Assembly: GCA_024138025.1 (NCBI GenBank)
Contig: JAMXBD010000012.1
Coordinates: 930,001-994,000 of the forward strand
Reading direction: 5' to 3'
DNA length: 64,000 nt
Source of the DNA: Combretum micranthum
Lineage: Eukaryota > Streptophyta > Magnoliopsida > Myrtales > Combretaceae
In this document: positions 9,990 to 22,676 of the stretch, piece by piece
Numbering within the stretch: the stretch's first letter is position 1
Layout of the letters: each line of letters opens with the position of its first letter
Notes under the pieces: model-generated
Databases searched by the model: none
What the model saw: only the letters and a program-made list of their open reading frames with translations
What the model was told of the DNA's origin: nothing
Program-made: the position numbers and the translations under genes

Positions 9990-12900
9990 TATCACGCCCC
10001 CACAAGGTACCCTAGAAGTATGATGCACTATGTATCAGACTAAAGCCATAGACACAGGTATTAAACTATCTGAAACTTCTAGAGAGATACATAAACATCA
10101 CACTTGTAGAATACTCTGTGATGTAAATAGTTATATAGGATCGAAGGTTGTTTAGAATAATAAAAACTGGATACATATAAGATATAAACAAAAATTACAC
10201 TTCATGGAACTTATATTAAGTCCTAATTATTACATCATAATTTTTCTTAACTATAGTTCTCAAATCTTCTTTAAAAATAACTTCAAATCTCTCTCCATCG
10301 CATAATTGTTCTTCATATTTGTTTTTTATTTCTAAAATCAAACAATCAATAGGAGTGTGAGCTCAACTAGCTTAGTAACTAGATGTTAAAACATTTCAAG
10401 CAATACAAAAAAGTTTAATTACCAAACATATGCAATGCTACACTTAACCATATTGAAATACACAGTTTGGATGACCGAAATCCAAACCAATGAAGATTTT
10501 CGCCCTCTCTTGGGGTTGGAGGCACAAGCTCAAGTAATCCACACCAAGAGAAACAAAGAACTAAGGAAGGAAACATTTTCTCAACTCATTGTCATTTGAA
10601 AATATATTTACACTTAACATAACCTTAAACTTCCCTTTAAACATAACTGAGGGAGGATTTCCTTTTGAAACTTATTTTATCTCAATATCGTCTCTACTTC
10701 ACCTTAAAACAGAGAAACTCCACTAAGAATTAACATTTCCTATCTACACCATAGGCGACATCATTCGTTGCTAATTTAGTTCCTATGGAAATGAAAGGAC
10801 AGTAGTAACCTCTCTTGTAGAACCAATATCATTTTCTATTCATTGGAAAATCTCAAGGTTACTATATAACCGAAATATTAATACGTTACATGATTATCAT
10901 GCTAATGTAAGGTATGCTATGGTGCAATGCATGTTCTATTTATTTCATGATCAGATAGGGTTTATATCAGATTACTTGGTGATTGGTTTGTGTTTGGATT
11001 AATTGGATTTCAGTTTATACTGATCATTGACCAAGTTTTTCAAATTTATAAATGTTTTCTAAATCAGTTTCAATAACTACGATCTCACAGGGTAAGCGCA
11101 CCCATAAGATGTAGTATAGATAGTGATTTAGGTCGGTCCTAAGGGAATAGTTGGCAGTTAGTGTACTTCCAACTTCACCTATTGTCTAGCCAAAGAAAGG
11201 TTTAGAAAAATAATAAAGAAAAAGGAACTATACTAAGTTAGGAATATTCACAAACGTTTAAGGGGTAAAATAAGAAATAAGCCTGCAACTTTTATGAAAC
11301 AACAGCTCATGGTTACCTCACCAATTCCTTATCAGAATAATTTCTTATAAAGCAATAAACTTCTTAAAAGCTGTTTGAATTATGTGTTTATATCGCTAGA
11401 TTCTCTAATTTAAACTAAAGCTTCTCTCGAAGTTAGTAGTTCTAGATCTAACCAAAACTAGTAATATGAAATTCCAATTAGACCTGCATAAATAATAGGA
11501 ATCCATTGTTTCAAAAAAAGTCTTCATTCGTTCCTCGGCAAGAGGTAGTTAAGATCGACTCCATTAGCAACCACAGATTTATTCAATTAAATGATCTCTT
11601 GATCTATCCAATTGAAACCAATCGTGGATCTAAAAGAGTACACCACTCCTTTAGAAACGATAAGTTAAGTTTAGGTTACTAATTATAAACACCTAATCAA
11701 ATTAACTTAAAAGCACATTTAAAATCAACTGAATTAGGAATTGGATTTGTAATCTCTAAGCTGTAGGAGTTTATTTCTCCATGGATTTATCAAAATAAGC
11801 ACGAATTAGAAGAAATTAATCAAATTCGAAATATTAATCAATTAATTGCTCAAAAATTCATATAAATTACAAACATCGGGTTATATTGATTTTACCTAGG
11901 AAACAGAAGAAATTCTCAAGTAAGAAGAATGTAATTCTTTTACCCAAGAATCTTTTAGAAAACTACTCTATGTTAATATTGATTTACACTGTTATTACAT
12001 ACTTTACAATGTATGCTTGCACGTTTATTTATAGGATACTAGGTACAGAAAGCATTCCTACTTTATTGACATGTAATAGATTCTTTCTAACAGAATTCAT
12101 GATACTTTCCACGCGTGCATATGATTTGTGAAAACACTCATTGAAGGTCGCGTGTGATCTATTGGTCGAGGCTTGTATGAAGCAAAATCAAGCTCAACTT
12201 CAGGAATTTCCAAAGTAAACTGTGCGTTTTTGTTCATTGCTCTATCGAGGGTAAAATTGAGAAAGTCGAGACTCGTATTGCTGAGGCTCGAGGCAATTCT
12301 GAGGAAGAACTGGTTTGTAAAAGCACTTGTCAAAGGTCAAGATTTGAGGCTCGACAATGTATTTTCTCTAGAATGATGCTCAATCACTTCGACTGAAGTC
12401 AAAGGTCATGTCGAGGGCTTAAGGCTCGATAAATTAATTTTTGCTGTTTTCTTCCGCTGTTTAGCCTCAACTGTGACTTTACAGGGCTCAAGTTCTGCAA
12501 TCTTGACTTTATTTGTTGTTTTTGATCCAAATCTGATTTAAAGCACTTTGATTATTCCTTATTGAATTCTAAGAGCTTCGTAACAACATTGTTTATCAAA
12601 AACATAAATTTTACAAGATTTTATCTGAAATTCTTAGCAAAACGAGCTCAAAATCATATGAAAAGTATAGAGTAAAAATGACTTATCAGCGATCAATCAA
12701 TTTCTAAACAATTCGTAGTATGCAGTCCTTAATTGATACAATTCAAGCAATTTTAACTTTTGTTATTAAAGTTTTTCAATCACTCAATCACTATACAACA
12801 TGCATTGTACCCATCCGCTACATAATCAATTATTGTTATTATTTAGTCTTGTGCTACTATTTTACAACCACAATCAATGCAATAAGATCAGAGTCACTCA

Positions 12901-15607
12901 CCTGATATCTGGCTAAGTCATACAAATCTTCTAGTAAATCCAATTATTTATTCATATTTATTTCTCCTATGAAATAAAATAATAGTCACTTGTAATTCAT
13001 GTTTTATATTAATCTACACTTAACTTCTTTATTAACTTAATATTCACTAAGTCTATTAACTTAAATTATATTTAAATCTATTTCATTGGCTTAATCTTAT
13101 TTACTAGTCATTAGTCTAGATTTTACACGATACATGCATTAACACTTTTGTTTAAAGTTATATACTAACATACATATATCTATCAAAACATATTCAACAG
13201 TATAACACATCATACTCACATGTTTAGTGCTTCCTATAAACATATGCATCACCGTTAAAATAATTTCAATAACGTAAAGCATCATATTCATGTTCATCAA
13301 ACTCATTTTTGAAAAAAAAAACTCATTTCCTTTAATATCTAAGAACTAATATACTATGATTACATCTAAGTCATTTACAAGTGAAATTCATATCAGCTTA
13401 ACTTAGCCAAAGTGGATAAACTTAGTTATTCTAGTTCACTTTAGTTTACTAAAGTTCATTAAGTCAATGTAAACATAGGTTTATTAGTTAAGCCTATACT
13501 AACTTGACCAAATTGATCAAAGTTAATAATTTACTTCATTTACTAAGCCATATTTAATTATCTCATTAAATCATTCCCATATGTCTTATAGAGTCCTAAT
13601 TAGCCTTTTTTATTTTAGTTTATTAGTTTCATTCACTTAAATTGAATTTAAGTTTATTAACTAAGTTGTTTTCAACTCAAAACCTATATTAGATCTAATT
13701 AGTTATTAATCCTATTAAATCAAGTAATTCATTTTTATTTATACAACACTAACATATCATATTATCTAATATTTATCCTTTTTTTTTAAAGCTGTTGGAA
13801 ATAGGGTACCCAGGCTCCTATACGGGCATATACACCCGTGTACACTGAGATCAAAGCGGAAGTAGCTGCCACGGCTCATGCCAAGGCTCATATGAATCAA
13901 CACAGGCACGAGCATAGCCTGTGCTGCCATGGTCATGAAAATTACATGTCCTTTTTACATCTTTAACATATTTTTAACACATCCTATATCAACTACAACA
14001 CAATACAAGCAACACATAATACGTAAACACAACTTTCATCACTTCTAATTCCACTTCACTTCATCAAAACATATCGAACTTCATCATCAAATCTCAACTT
14101 CATATATACATAAACTACTTAGGTTTTCAACTTTCGTGCTCAAATCTTCCTCCTTTACTAATTTTATCATAAACCCCTTAGCTCTAATTCATCATTTACA
14201 TGAACAAACAATCATCAAATAAAGAAAAAAAAAGAACTTAGTTACTTTAAGGAAAACTCAAGCATCAAAGCTCCATCACTACTAGTACTTGTTGGTCTCT
14301 ATATCTACTCCAAGCATGATCTATGTCTTCTATCTTGTTTTTATCCTCCATTTCTCTTTTAATGTTCTCTTAAACTTGAGATTTTGGAGAGGAATTGAAG
14401 AAAAGAAAGAAAATGAAGAAGATGAGGAATAGAAGGAAGAAGCATCAGTGGAAAACCAAGGAAAGAAAGAAAAAGAAGGCAGCCTCCAAAGTCAATGGAT
14501 AGGGAAAAATATATAGGATAAGGATTAAAGGATATTTATGGGTAGATGATTTATGCTTAAATTTTTCAGATAATTTTCTTAAGCATAAAAAATAATTAAA
14601 ACTTGATTTTAGAATTTATAGCATAAAAATTATTAGCTAACAATGAAAGTCTAGTGTTGGGATTTAACTTTGTAAAAACTTGATATTTATTTTGAGTTTG
14701 AGATTAAAACTTATATTTTTAAACAAGCAAATGAATTCAAAATTTTTGGGAATTTAGAAAATGGGGTTTATACTAAAGCTCAAAGGTTTAGAATATTGTA
14801 AAACACTCAAATCATATGTTTAGATTTTTAGAGAAATAAATTTGGGTAAAAGAAGTCTAAATAAATAGCTGAAAAAGATCGAATGATTTGATTCATTGAA
14901 AAATGTTGTTGTGACAAATATATGATTTAAAAGAATATTTAAAGTCTTAATTTTAAATTTAAATCTATTTCTTAATTTATATCCATTTATCTAATCATAT
15001 AATATAATTTACTTTAATTAATGTATGGCTATCAAAATCAAATTAGTTATTTAGTTTGTTGCAATTTTAGAATATAAAACTAATACTTTTAAACAAGAAA
15101 TCGATTTCCAAAATTTATAGACGTAAAAAAAAAAAAGGTCTTAGTTTGTAATAACTAAATATAATCTTTTTATAAAATTTTTGGTGATTATACTTTAGAA
15201 ATTGGGTTTAATATAAAATTGAAAGAAAAGGAGTTCAAGTTGAAAATTTATTAAGATGATGAGGAAACATGGTTTTTTGAAAAAGATAATTAAAGAATTT
15301 AAACAAATAGAGAGGAATAAGATTTCACATTGAGAAATTTGATTCATACAATAGGTAATGGAAACAATTAAATAAATAGAAAAGAATATTTGTAATCTCA
15401 ATTTCAAGAAGTTCCTTTATTAATTTATTCATGTTTATCTACCTAATTATACTCTATTGTTTAATTTACTTAGTTTAATTGAAGTTATCTAAGTTCAAAT
15501 TATAAATTAAATTCAAATTTAATTAAAAAAGGGTAAATTATTCACATATTACACTAATCAATCAAAACAAATTAATTTTAGCTAAGCCAAAAGTTTGGAG
15601 TATTACA
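9990..15607 (-). mobile_element. 5.6-kb LTR-like insertion splitting the copia 3' LTR
   Basis: The block starts TATCACGCCCC and ends GGAGTATTACA. On the - strand it therefore begins TGTAATACTCC and ends GGGGCGTGATA, matching the imperfect short inverted ends of plant Ty3/gypsy LTRs with one terminal C-to-T change. The flanks TTCAC (9985-9989) and TTTAC (15608-15612) are a 5-bp target duplication with one substitution, and the surrounding copia LTR reads continuously across it. No gag or pol is recognisable. The part around 14280-14405 is related to 32270-32406 of another LTR in this window, both on the - strand. The simplest reading is a giant solo LTR or non-coding derivative. The 10930-12720 part may be a further nested insertion; I could not define its ends. 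Confidence 0.7.
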
Positions 15608-16373
15608 TTTACAATACTCAGGAAATAAAATATTTCCTTCTTTCTCAAGATGCTCTCAAATACAAGAACAGAGCACTAAATTGTTTTTCTCTCACTTTAC
15701 AAATTTTGTAAATTAATAAACAAGAGTATCAAAACAATGAGAGAATTTTCTGATTTGTTTGTTCGCAAATAAAAGCCTTTAATCACTTCTTCTCAATTCA
15801 ACACTACTATCTTGAATCTACTATGGAAAGATTATTTATACATTTCAAACATTTAAATGTCCATTAGAGATAATGTCTTAAAACCATCAAGCATTACATG
15901 CGCGTAACGGTTCTTTTATGCTAAATTGGCTCGTATTTTAAACTGTCCCATTGTAAACTTGTCGCGCCTTAAATTTGACGCTTGATCAAGTTTGTGCTTA
16001 CTTGGACTCATCGAGCCTGAGATTCGAACTTGTAGTGCCCTAAGCTTGTCATTTTAACCCTCGACCAAGCCTGTACTTCTTTGAACTCATTGAGTTTGAA
16101 ATTTAAGCTTAATGTACCCTGATGAATGGACTTGTTGAGCCCTCGATGAGACCCACAACAAAGGCTGTGCTCAGGGAATTTGTACCTGCGAATTCATGCA
16201 CAATCTCCAAAGAACAACATATAAACAAAGCACACACACTCACATACACACACATTTTAGCATGTCGTTCATCTTAGTTGTTTGACTAATTAAGTGTGAT
16301 TTAACACAATTGAGTGGTTAATGGTGCAACTAATTATCTTATCAAAATTCACATTGAGCACATAAGTTCAATA
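15608..16373 (-). repeat. Copia 3' LTR, right fragment
   Basis: Starting at TTTACAATACTCAGGAAAT, this aligns with 22972-23731 of the right LTR, including GTTTGTTCGCAAATAAAAGC and CATTTCAAACATTTAAATGT. Together with 9686-9989 it reconstitutes an LTR of about 1.06 kb, matching the length of the intact copy. The boundary at 16373 abuts a polypurine tract. Confidence 0.85.
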
Positions 16374-16383
16374 ATCTCCCATC
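16374..16383 (-). other. Polypurine tract of the copia element
   Basis: On the - strand the sequence is GATGGGAGAT, directly adjoining the 3' LTR. GGGAGATT-type tracts at this place prime plus-strand synthesis in plant copia elements. Confidence 0.65.
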
Positions 16384-17143
16384 ATGCATAATCAACTCCC
16401 CTTTAATTAAGCATGCTTCCCCTCATATAAGCATCCAGGTTTCAAAAGAATTTTTCAAACTTGATTCAAAAACTTGATGCTCAATTCTAGGGAAATGCAA
16501 GTTACACTTAATGGTCAAACAAACACAATATACACTATAACATGTATTCAACATTTTTTCTCCCTTTTTGGACTCATCAAAATACATTGTTTATGCATAT
16601 TAATTGTGCATTCGACATTTCTTTCCCTCCCCTTTGGACTCATAAAAAATAATAAGACAAACTCTAAACATTTCAAATAAGGAGAGATGCACACTCAGAA
16701 CATTTCAAATAAGGAGAGATGCACAAGCAATATAAAAGTTCTAAAAGGTTTTAGACATGATTGAAAAATCCACATATCATAAATTTGTGCAAGTTGCTAT
16801 TAGAAAATTACAAGGTAGGTTTCTTAAGAGTTCACAAATTTGTCTAAAACGATTTTCAACGAGTTTTAAATATTCAAATAAGTCTAAGAAGTCATCACTT
16901 AGCATGTTCAAACATTTTTTATGCATCAAAAACATGAATAACCATGTTCATGCATTCAAAACCTGGTTTTAGCTCAAATTTAACTTACGTATGCACAAAA
17001 ACAACATATCACAGATTTTTGTAGATAGAACATTTCACAAGCATTACAAAAACATATTTTAACATCTAATAGCTTTTTTTATCCCAAGATTAAGATCTAG
17101 ATCAACTTGGCTCGATGATATTTAGCACCAATCTTAGTTTATC
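16384..17143 (-). other. Copia 3' untranslated region
   Basis: AT-rich DNA between the end of pol and the polypurine tract. Short ORFs on the + strand (16474-16680, 16757-16972) are antisense to the element and carry no domain. A 27-bp direct repeat (CATTTCAAATAAGGAGAGATGCACA core) occurs at about 16669-16725. Confidence 0.5.
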
Positions 17144-17148
17144 ATGTC

Positions 17149-17876
17149 TGTTACACCCGCCCCCCACTACCGAGGTTCTGGATGTGATGCCAGGGCAGAC
17201 AACTGCCACAGGCCCCCTAGTGATAATGGCCGACATCCACCCTCAGGTGAGACCCCAACCAACGCATGTCCCGCAGAGTATCACAGGCACTATAGGTATT
17301 GTTACCCTCAGGATGAGTTGACCCCAATTGCAGCCTCTAGGGATCGGCTCAATTGGTAAGAGGTGTTGCCTTTGGGGTAGGTAAAAGCCTCAAGTCATGG
17401 GTTCGATCCCTAGAGGCTGCAGACTGGGGTCAATCCATCCTGAGGGTAACAATACCTATATTGCTCGTGATACCCTTCAGGGCATGTGTTGGTTGGGGTC
17501 TCACCTGAGGGTGGATGTTGGCCATTATCACTAGAGGGCCTGTGGCAGTTGTCTGCCCTGGCATCACATCCAGAACCTCGGTAGTGGGGGGCGGGTGTGA
17601 CATAAAAAAATTCTCAATTGGTAAGAGGTACTGCCTTTGGGGCAGACAAAAGCCTTAGGTCTAGGGTTCGAATCCTAGAGTCTGCAGACTGGGTTCAATT
17701 CTGCCTAAGGATAACAATACCTATAGTACCCATGATATCCTGCGAGGCATGCGTTGGTTGGGATCTCACCTAAGGGTGGATGTCGGCCATTATCACTAGG
17801 GGGTCAGTGGTGGGTTTGCCTGCCCTGGCATCACATCGCCATCGCCTGCGGGGGCGGGGTGTGACAATGTCTAATT
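17149..17876. mobile_element. Three-armed palindromic element with tRNA-like core, inserted in copia pol
   Basis: The arms are: inverted (17149 to about 17345), forward (about 17346-17602) and a second forward arm after a TAAAAAAATT linker (17611-17876). The ends are TGTTACACCCG and GGGTGTGACA. The 5-bp duplication ATGTC is outside the whole trimer (17144-17148 and 17877-17881), not outside the first two arms, so the trimer behaves as one insertion. Arm 2 has an A-box-like GGCTCAATTGG (17347-17356) and a B-box-like GGTTCGATCC (17400-17409). Arm 3 has TTCTCAATTGG and GGTTCGAATCC (17665-17675). Removing the insert restores the last codons of the copia polyprotein. Confidence 0.75.
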
Positions 17877-18617
17877 CTCTATACAAAGTGCAAAAACTAT
17901 TTTCACTTAAAGGTTTTGTAAATATATCAGCAATTTGATTGTTTGTATAAAAAAATTCCAAACTAATATCTCTATTTAGAGCATGATCTCTGATGAATTA
18001 ATGTCTAATTTTGATATGCTTGGTCCTTGAGTGTTGGATCGGAATTTTTGTTAAATTTACAACACTTATGTTATCGCAGTGAATTGGAACACTTTCATAT
18101 TTTAACCCATAATTTTGCAAAGCTTGTTTCATCCATAAAGCTTGTGCACAATAGCTTTCGATCGCCATATACTGTGCTTCGGTAGTTGAAAGTGCAACTG
18201 AATTTCGCTTCTTTAAGTGCCAAGATATTAGGAAGTTTCCAAAAAAAGTGGCATTTTGTTGCTTGTGCTTTTCTAATTAAGTTTGCAACCAGCAAAGTCA
18301 GCATCGAAGTATGCAACTAGATCGAAAGAGATAAACTTTGTATATAATAAGTCAATTTCAATAGTACCTACAAGATGCTTGAGTATGTGTTTTATTGCAC
18401 TCAAGTGTGATTCTTTCAGACAAGATTGAAATTGTGCACATATACACACTGGTAATATGACATCAGGTCTTGAAGCTATTAGATATAATAAGCTATCTAT
18501 CATGCCTCTATACAACTTTTCACAAACAAATTTGCCATTTTTATCTTTGTCAAGTTTTATACTTGTGCTCATAGGTGTAGGTATAGTTTTATAATTATCC
18601 ATTTTGAATCTTTTCAA
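17877..18617 (-). pseudogene. Copia RNase H domain remnant
   Basis: Frames at 18617-18273 and 18316-18095 and a shorter one ending near 17880 together give RT-connection and RNase H motifs: KLYRGMIDSLLYL, ASRPDV, AYFDADFAG, a shifted frame resembling the STTEAQYMA catalytic block, then NQIADIFTKPLSE. This is the normal copia C-terminus. At least two frameshifts are needed to join them. The final codons run into the palindromic insertion, which adds foreign residues. Confidence 0.8.
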
Positions 18618-18659
18618 GAGATCTTTGGTATATTTAGGTTGATTGATGATAGTTCCATT

Positions 18660-19390
18660 TTAATATTAATTCACTTGAAGATTATAAAATAATTGAGTTC
18701 TCTTATCATACTCATTTCAAATTCGTTCTTTATGCTCTCAACAAATTCATTTATGAGACTCATATTAGTAAGTCTAAACACAATGTTATCTATATAGATT
18801 TGCACAATCAATGTGTTTGACTTGTGATTTTTGATAAAAAGAGTTATGTAAATTTTTCCTTTTAAAAAATCCTTTGTTTAAGAGGAAGCTATTGGGTCTT
18901 TCATACCAAGTTCTAGGAGCTTGCTTGAGACCATAAAAAGCTTTGTTTAACTTGTAATCATAATAAGGGAATTCATTATTTTTAAAACCCGGTTGTTGCT
19001 CTACATGAACTTCTCTTATAAAACCATTTAAGAAAAAACTTTTGACATCCATTTGAAAAAAAAAATAAAATTTTTGGATGCAGCAAATGCCAATAGCAAT
19101 TTAATAGCTTTTAGTCTAGCAACTGGGGCAAAGGTCTCATCAAAATCTATACCTTCTTCTTGATTATATCCTTTAACAACTAATCTGGCTTTGTTTCTTG
19201 TTACTATTCTTGCTTCATCTAGTTTGTTTCTATAAACCCACTTAGTTCCAATAATTGGTCTACTATCGGGTCTAAGAGCCAAGTTCTGAACTTCATTTCT
19301 TGTAAACTAATCATTTAATTCTTCTTGCATAGCTTGTATTCAAACCTCATCTTTTAAAGCTTCGTCTATATTTTTAGACTTGGTTTGAGA
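18660..19390 (-). pseudogene. Copia reverse transcriptase remnant, catalytic YVDD changed to YIDN
   Basis: The frame 19282-19028 reads [33 protein letters not shown] and PVARLKAI. It continues, shifted, at 19052-18786 with [20 protein letters not shown] and KAFYGLKQAPRTWYERP, all hallmarks of copia RT. The catalytic YVDD box reads YIDN at 18796-18785, losing the second Asp. Stops and shifts interrupt the N-terminal linker (19283-19530) and the region after 18786. Confidence 0.85.
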
Positions 19391-19709
19391 TAGGAAGACT
19401 AGATTACTTAAATTTCTTAAGGAAGATCTAGTCTGTTCCCTATTTGAAGGTTCACCTATTATTAAGTTTTTTTGCGTATGCTCTAGCATATTTCCATTCT
19501 TTAGGAAGATTATAGTTGACAGATTCATCCATTATGTTCATTTTCTTCAATCATTTCTTTATTATCATTTTTAAGAGAAAAATTGTCAAAATCAGTACAA
19601 ACATTATCTTTATCATCACCTGAATATGTATGAGGCAAAGAATCATAAAAAAAAAACATGAATAGATTCTTCAACAACGAATGTTCTTTTATTGAATACT
19701 CTATAAGCT

Positions 19710-20300
19710 TTACTGGTTAAAGAATAACCCATTAAAAATACCTTCGTCACTTTCAGCATCAAACTTAGCTAGTTGTTCTTTTTCATTGTTCAAGATATAA
19801 CATTTAGTACCAAAAGGATGAAAATAAGAGATGTTAGGTCTTCTTCTTTTCCAAAACTCATAGAGGGTTTTGTTAGGAATTGGTCTTATGTAAACTCTAT
19901 TTGATATAAAACATGCAATGTTAACAGCTTTAGCTAAAAAGTATTTAGGTAGATTGTTTTCACATAGCATTATTCTAGCCATTTCAATCAAGGTTCTATT
20001 TTTCTCTTTCAGCTACACTATTTTGTTGTGGTGTTCTAGGTGTTGGAAATGTAATGTTCAATTCCATATTTACTGCAAAAATTATCCATTTCATAAATTT
20101 CAAATTCTCCCCCATGATCACTTTAGATAGTCATAATATTAAGACATTTTTCCTTTTGGACTTTCTTTCAATATCTAAAAAAGACACTGTTTGTTTTGTT
20201 TTTAGATGCAATGAAGAAAGTCCATGTATATTTACTGTAGTAAAAAAAAATAACCAAGGTATATTTCCTCCCAAACTTAAAGTTTAAGTAGGACCAAATA
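19710..20300 (-). pseudogene. Copia integrase remnant
   Basis: The frame 19991-19710 contains ARIMLCENNLPKYFLAKAVN, ACFISNRVYIRP and NKTLYEFWKRRRPNISYFHP, the typical C-terminal half of the copia integrase core. Upstream, on the - strand at about 20000-20300, the expected NGVAER-type region is only recognisable in broken frames. Non-functional. Confidence 0.75.
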
Positions 20301-20819
20301 AGTTCATATGCAATAGTTTAAATGGTCTAAAAGTAGAAACAACATCTTTAGACTTAAATAAAGTTTTAGTTTACTTTCCTTATTATAACACGCTTGAAAA
20401 TCTTGTCCTTTTAAACCTTAAAAAGATTTTTTTTTAACAAGTTTTAAAATTACATACAAGCTAGCATGTTCCAATTTTCTGTACCATAGCCAACAATTAT
20501 TATTTTGAGAGTAAAGACAAGTTTCGTTTGATGATTTGAAATCATCTAAATTGATTTTGTAAATATTTTTTTATACCATTCAAAATAAGCTTGATTCTTA
20601 TCAATTCTTTCAATAAAACATTTATTGGAAAGAAATGTTATCCTAAAATCATTATCACATAATTGGTTGACACTAACCAAGTTCTATTTTAAATCATCAA
20701 TCAAAAGTACATTCTTAATAACTAAATTTTTGTTTACTAGAATGTTACCTTCACCAAAAACAGTTGACTTGCGATTGTCTCCAAAGGTGACATTTCTTGA
20801 TCTTTCAAGTCTAAAGTTG

Positions 20820-21090
20820 TAACCTTGAATGCATCTCCAATCATATGTCTAAAGCAGTTGCTATCCAAGTACCATTTGTTGTTTCCACTTGAAGATTCCC
20901 ATAAAACAGAGGATTATTTCTTTGGTACCTATTTAAGTTTGGGTACTTTTCAGTTGGGTGCAACAATGATTTCTTTCTTAGGAACCTAAACTAGCTTGCT
21001 TTTATGATTTAAATGCATTGTTCTCCTTATTGCATAATTGTGTACAATATGACCAATTTTGTCACAATAATTGTATGTCAAATTAGTGGC
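20820..21090 (-). pseudogene. Copia zinc-knuckle and protease remnants
   Basis: On the - strand around 20869-20840 a frame reads KWYLDSNCFRHMIGD, matching the copia protease consensus WxLDSGCSxHMTG but with Gly changed to Asn next to the catalytic Asp-Ser. Around 21075-21030 a CDKIGHIVHNY stretch recalls a CCHC zinc knuckle with missing cysteines. Neither would work as written. Confidence 0.6.
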
Positions 21091-21285
21091 TTTTACAAAT
21101 CAAGTTTTATGGGACTTGCAGCTGCTTTCTCTGTTATAGCCAATTTCATATTTATGTGAATTACCCTTTTGATTTCTAAGAAGTGTATTCAAGTTCTTTT
21201 TTCCTTTGGTGAACTTGGCTATGGTTGCCTTTGAATCATCTACGATATTGTTCAATATGTTATTTTCATTTCTTAATTCTTTTAG

Positions 21286-21777
21286 CTATTTTAGAATTTC
21301 ATTATTGCCAGCACATGCAACATTATCATCACTATTTAAGGTTTTAACTTCAATTGCAAGCAAATCATTTTCAATTGTTAATTTCTCATTGATCTTGCTC
21401 AATTCATCATTTTTGCTTTTCAGCTTCTTACATTTATTTATCTTATCATTTTCCACTTTTAAAATATCAATTTCTTCATGCAGCTTTTCATTTTCCATTT
21501 TAACCTCCTCATACTTAATTCTAAATTCATCTAACACTTTTCCTACTTTCATCATTAAGATTTTAAGCATGCTATTCTTTTTCTCCATTCTTATTAACAT
21601 ACTACATACTTTGTCATACATTTCACAAATTTCATCATAAGAAGGAGAAGATGGAGTACTTACTTCATTATCTAATACCATGAAGCATACGTTTACATCA
21701 AAGTCACTTGAGTCATCATCACTCCAAGTGGCGGTGGGAACTTCTTTTCTAGATCCCTTAGATGCTTTCTTGAGCAT
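21286..21777 (-). pseudogene. Copia Gag C-terminal coiled-coil segment
   Basis: A 163-codon frame opens with basic and acidic stretches (ATWSDDDSSDFD) and continues as a long Lys/Glu/Asn-rich heptad-like region, including KVENDKINKCKKLKSKNDEL and KINEKLTIENDLL. Such coiled-coil extensions between the Gag core and zinc knuckle are common in plant copia polyproteins. It stays open but is cut off from its neighbours. Confidence 0.65.
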
Positions 21778-22124
21778 TAGACAGTATTGTTGAATGTGTC
21801 TTGACTTGTGACTTTGTAGCAGGTTATCACATCCTTCTTTTCCTTTTTGTATCTTGAGGAACTACTGTCATAATCTTTTCTTTTTATCTTGTTGTTGATC
21901 CTCATGAACTTCTTGAACCTTTTGGTCATTAAGACAAGTTTCTCATCATCATCATCATCTTCTTTATTGGAATCATGAATTGTAGATTTTAAAGCAATGG
22001 CCTTCTTATTTAATTCCTCTCCTTACTGCTTAATTAACTCATATGTCTTGAGAGCTCTAAAAAGTTCCTCTATGCTCATAACACTTAAATCTCATGCTTC
22101 TTCGATAGCTGTTCTCTTTGCCTC

Positions 22125-22415
22125 CTAATCCTTAGGTAGTGACCTGAGCAGTTTAAAATTTATTTCCACATTAGTGAAGTTCTTTCCAAGGACACTCAAG
22201 GGATTTATAATATTGATGAATCTATTATGCCTCTCATCTATAGACTCATTTGGATGCATTTTGAAAATTTTAAACAGTCCACATAAAAGACTTATTTTTG
22301 TATCTCTAACCCTAGAAGTTCCTTTGTATGTCTTTTCTAATCCATCACATATATCTTTAGCGGATTTACCAGTATAGATCCTATTAAAATCACTTCCATT
22401 TAACCCACTATGCAA
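22125..22415 (-). pseudogene. Copia Gag core (UBN2/RETROTRAN-like) fragment
   Basis: A 96-codon frame contains AKDICDGLEKTYKGTSRVRD, SLLCGLFKIFKMHPNESIDE and FKLLRSLPKD, the familiar plant copia Gag pattern (xxWDxLExxYEGTxxVKxxK ... LLRSLP). The N-terminal part up to the primer-binding site is not open. Confidence 0.75.
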
Positions 22416-22661
22416 TATGTTAATAGCTATTACATTTAGATCTAATCTTTTTCAATCTTCTTCATTATAGTCATTTTCTTCTTTTCCTTCAATAATTAAA
22501 GACCCATTTTCTATTACATTCCATATTAATATATTTTGTACTTTTAGAAAGATTTTTATTCTACACTTCCAATATGGGTAATTACCTTAGAAGAGGAGGT
22601 CTATTGATAGCTTAACCCTCTAGAAGCCCTAGTGTATTTGATGCCAGAAAATTAGTGATGA

Positions 22662-22674
22662 GGCGCTGATACCA
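22662..22674 (-). other. Primer-binding site (initiator Met tRNA type)
   Basis: On the - strand this reads TGGTATCAGCGCC, one base off the TGGTATCAGAGC found in most plant LTR elements primed by initiator tRNA-Met. It starts two bases after the LTR end (TTCA|TT), as expected. Confidence 0.75.
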
Positions 22675-22676
22675 AA

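Noticed and set aside
17341..17420. tRNA gene suggested by GGCTCAATTGG and GGTTCGATCC
   Set aside because: No acceptor stem or proper anticodon arm can be folded, and the sequence recurs as part of the palindromic element, so it is tRNA-like only.
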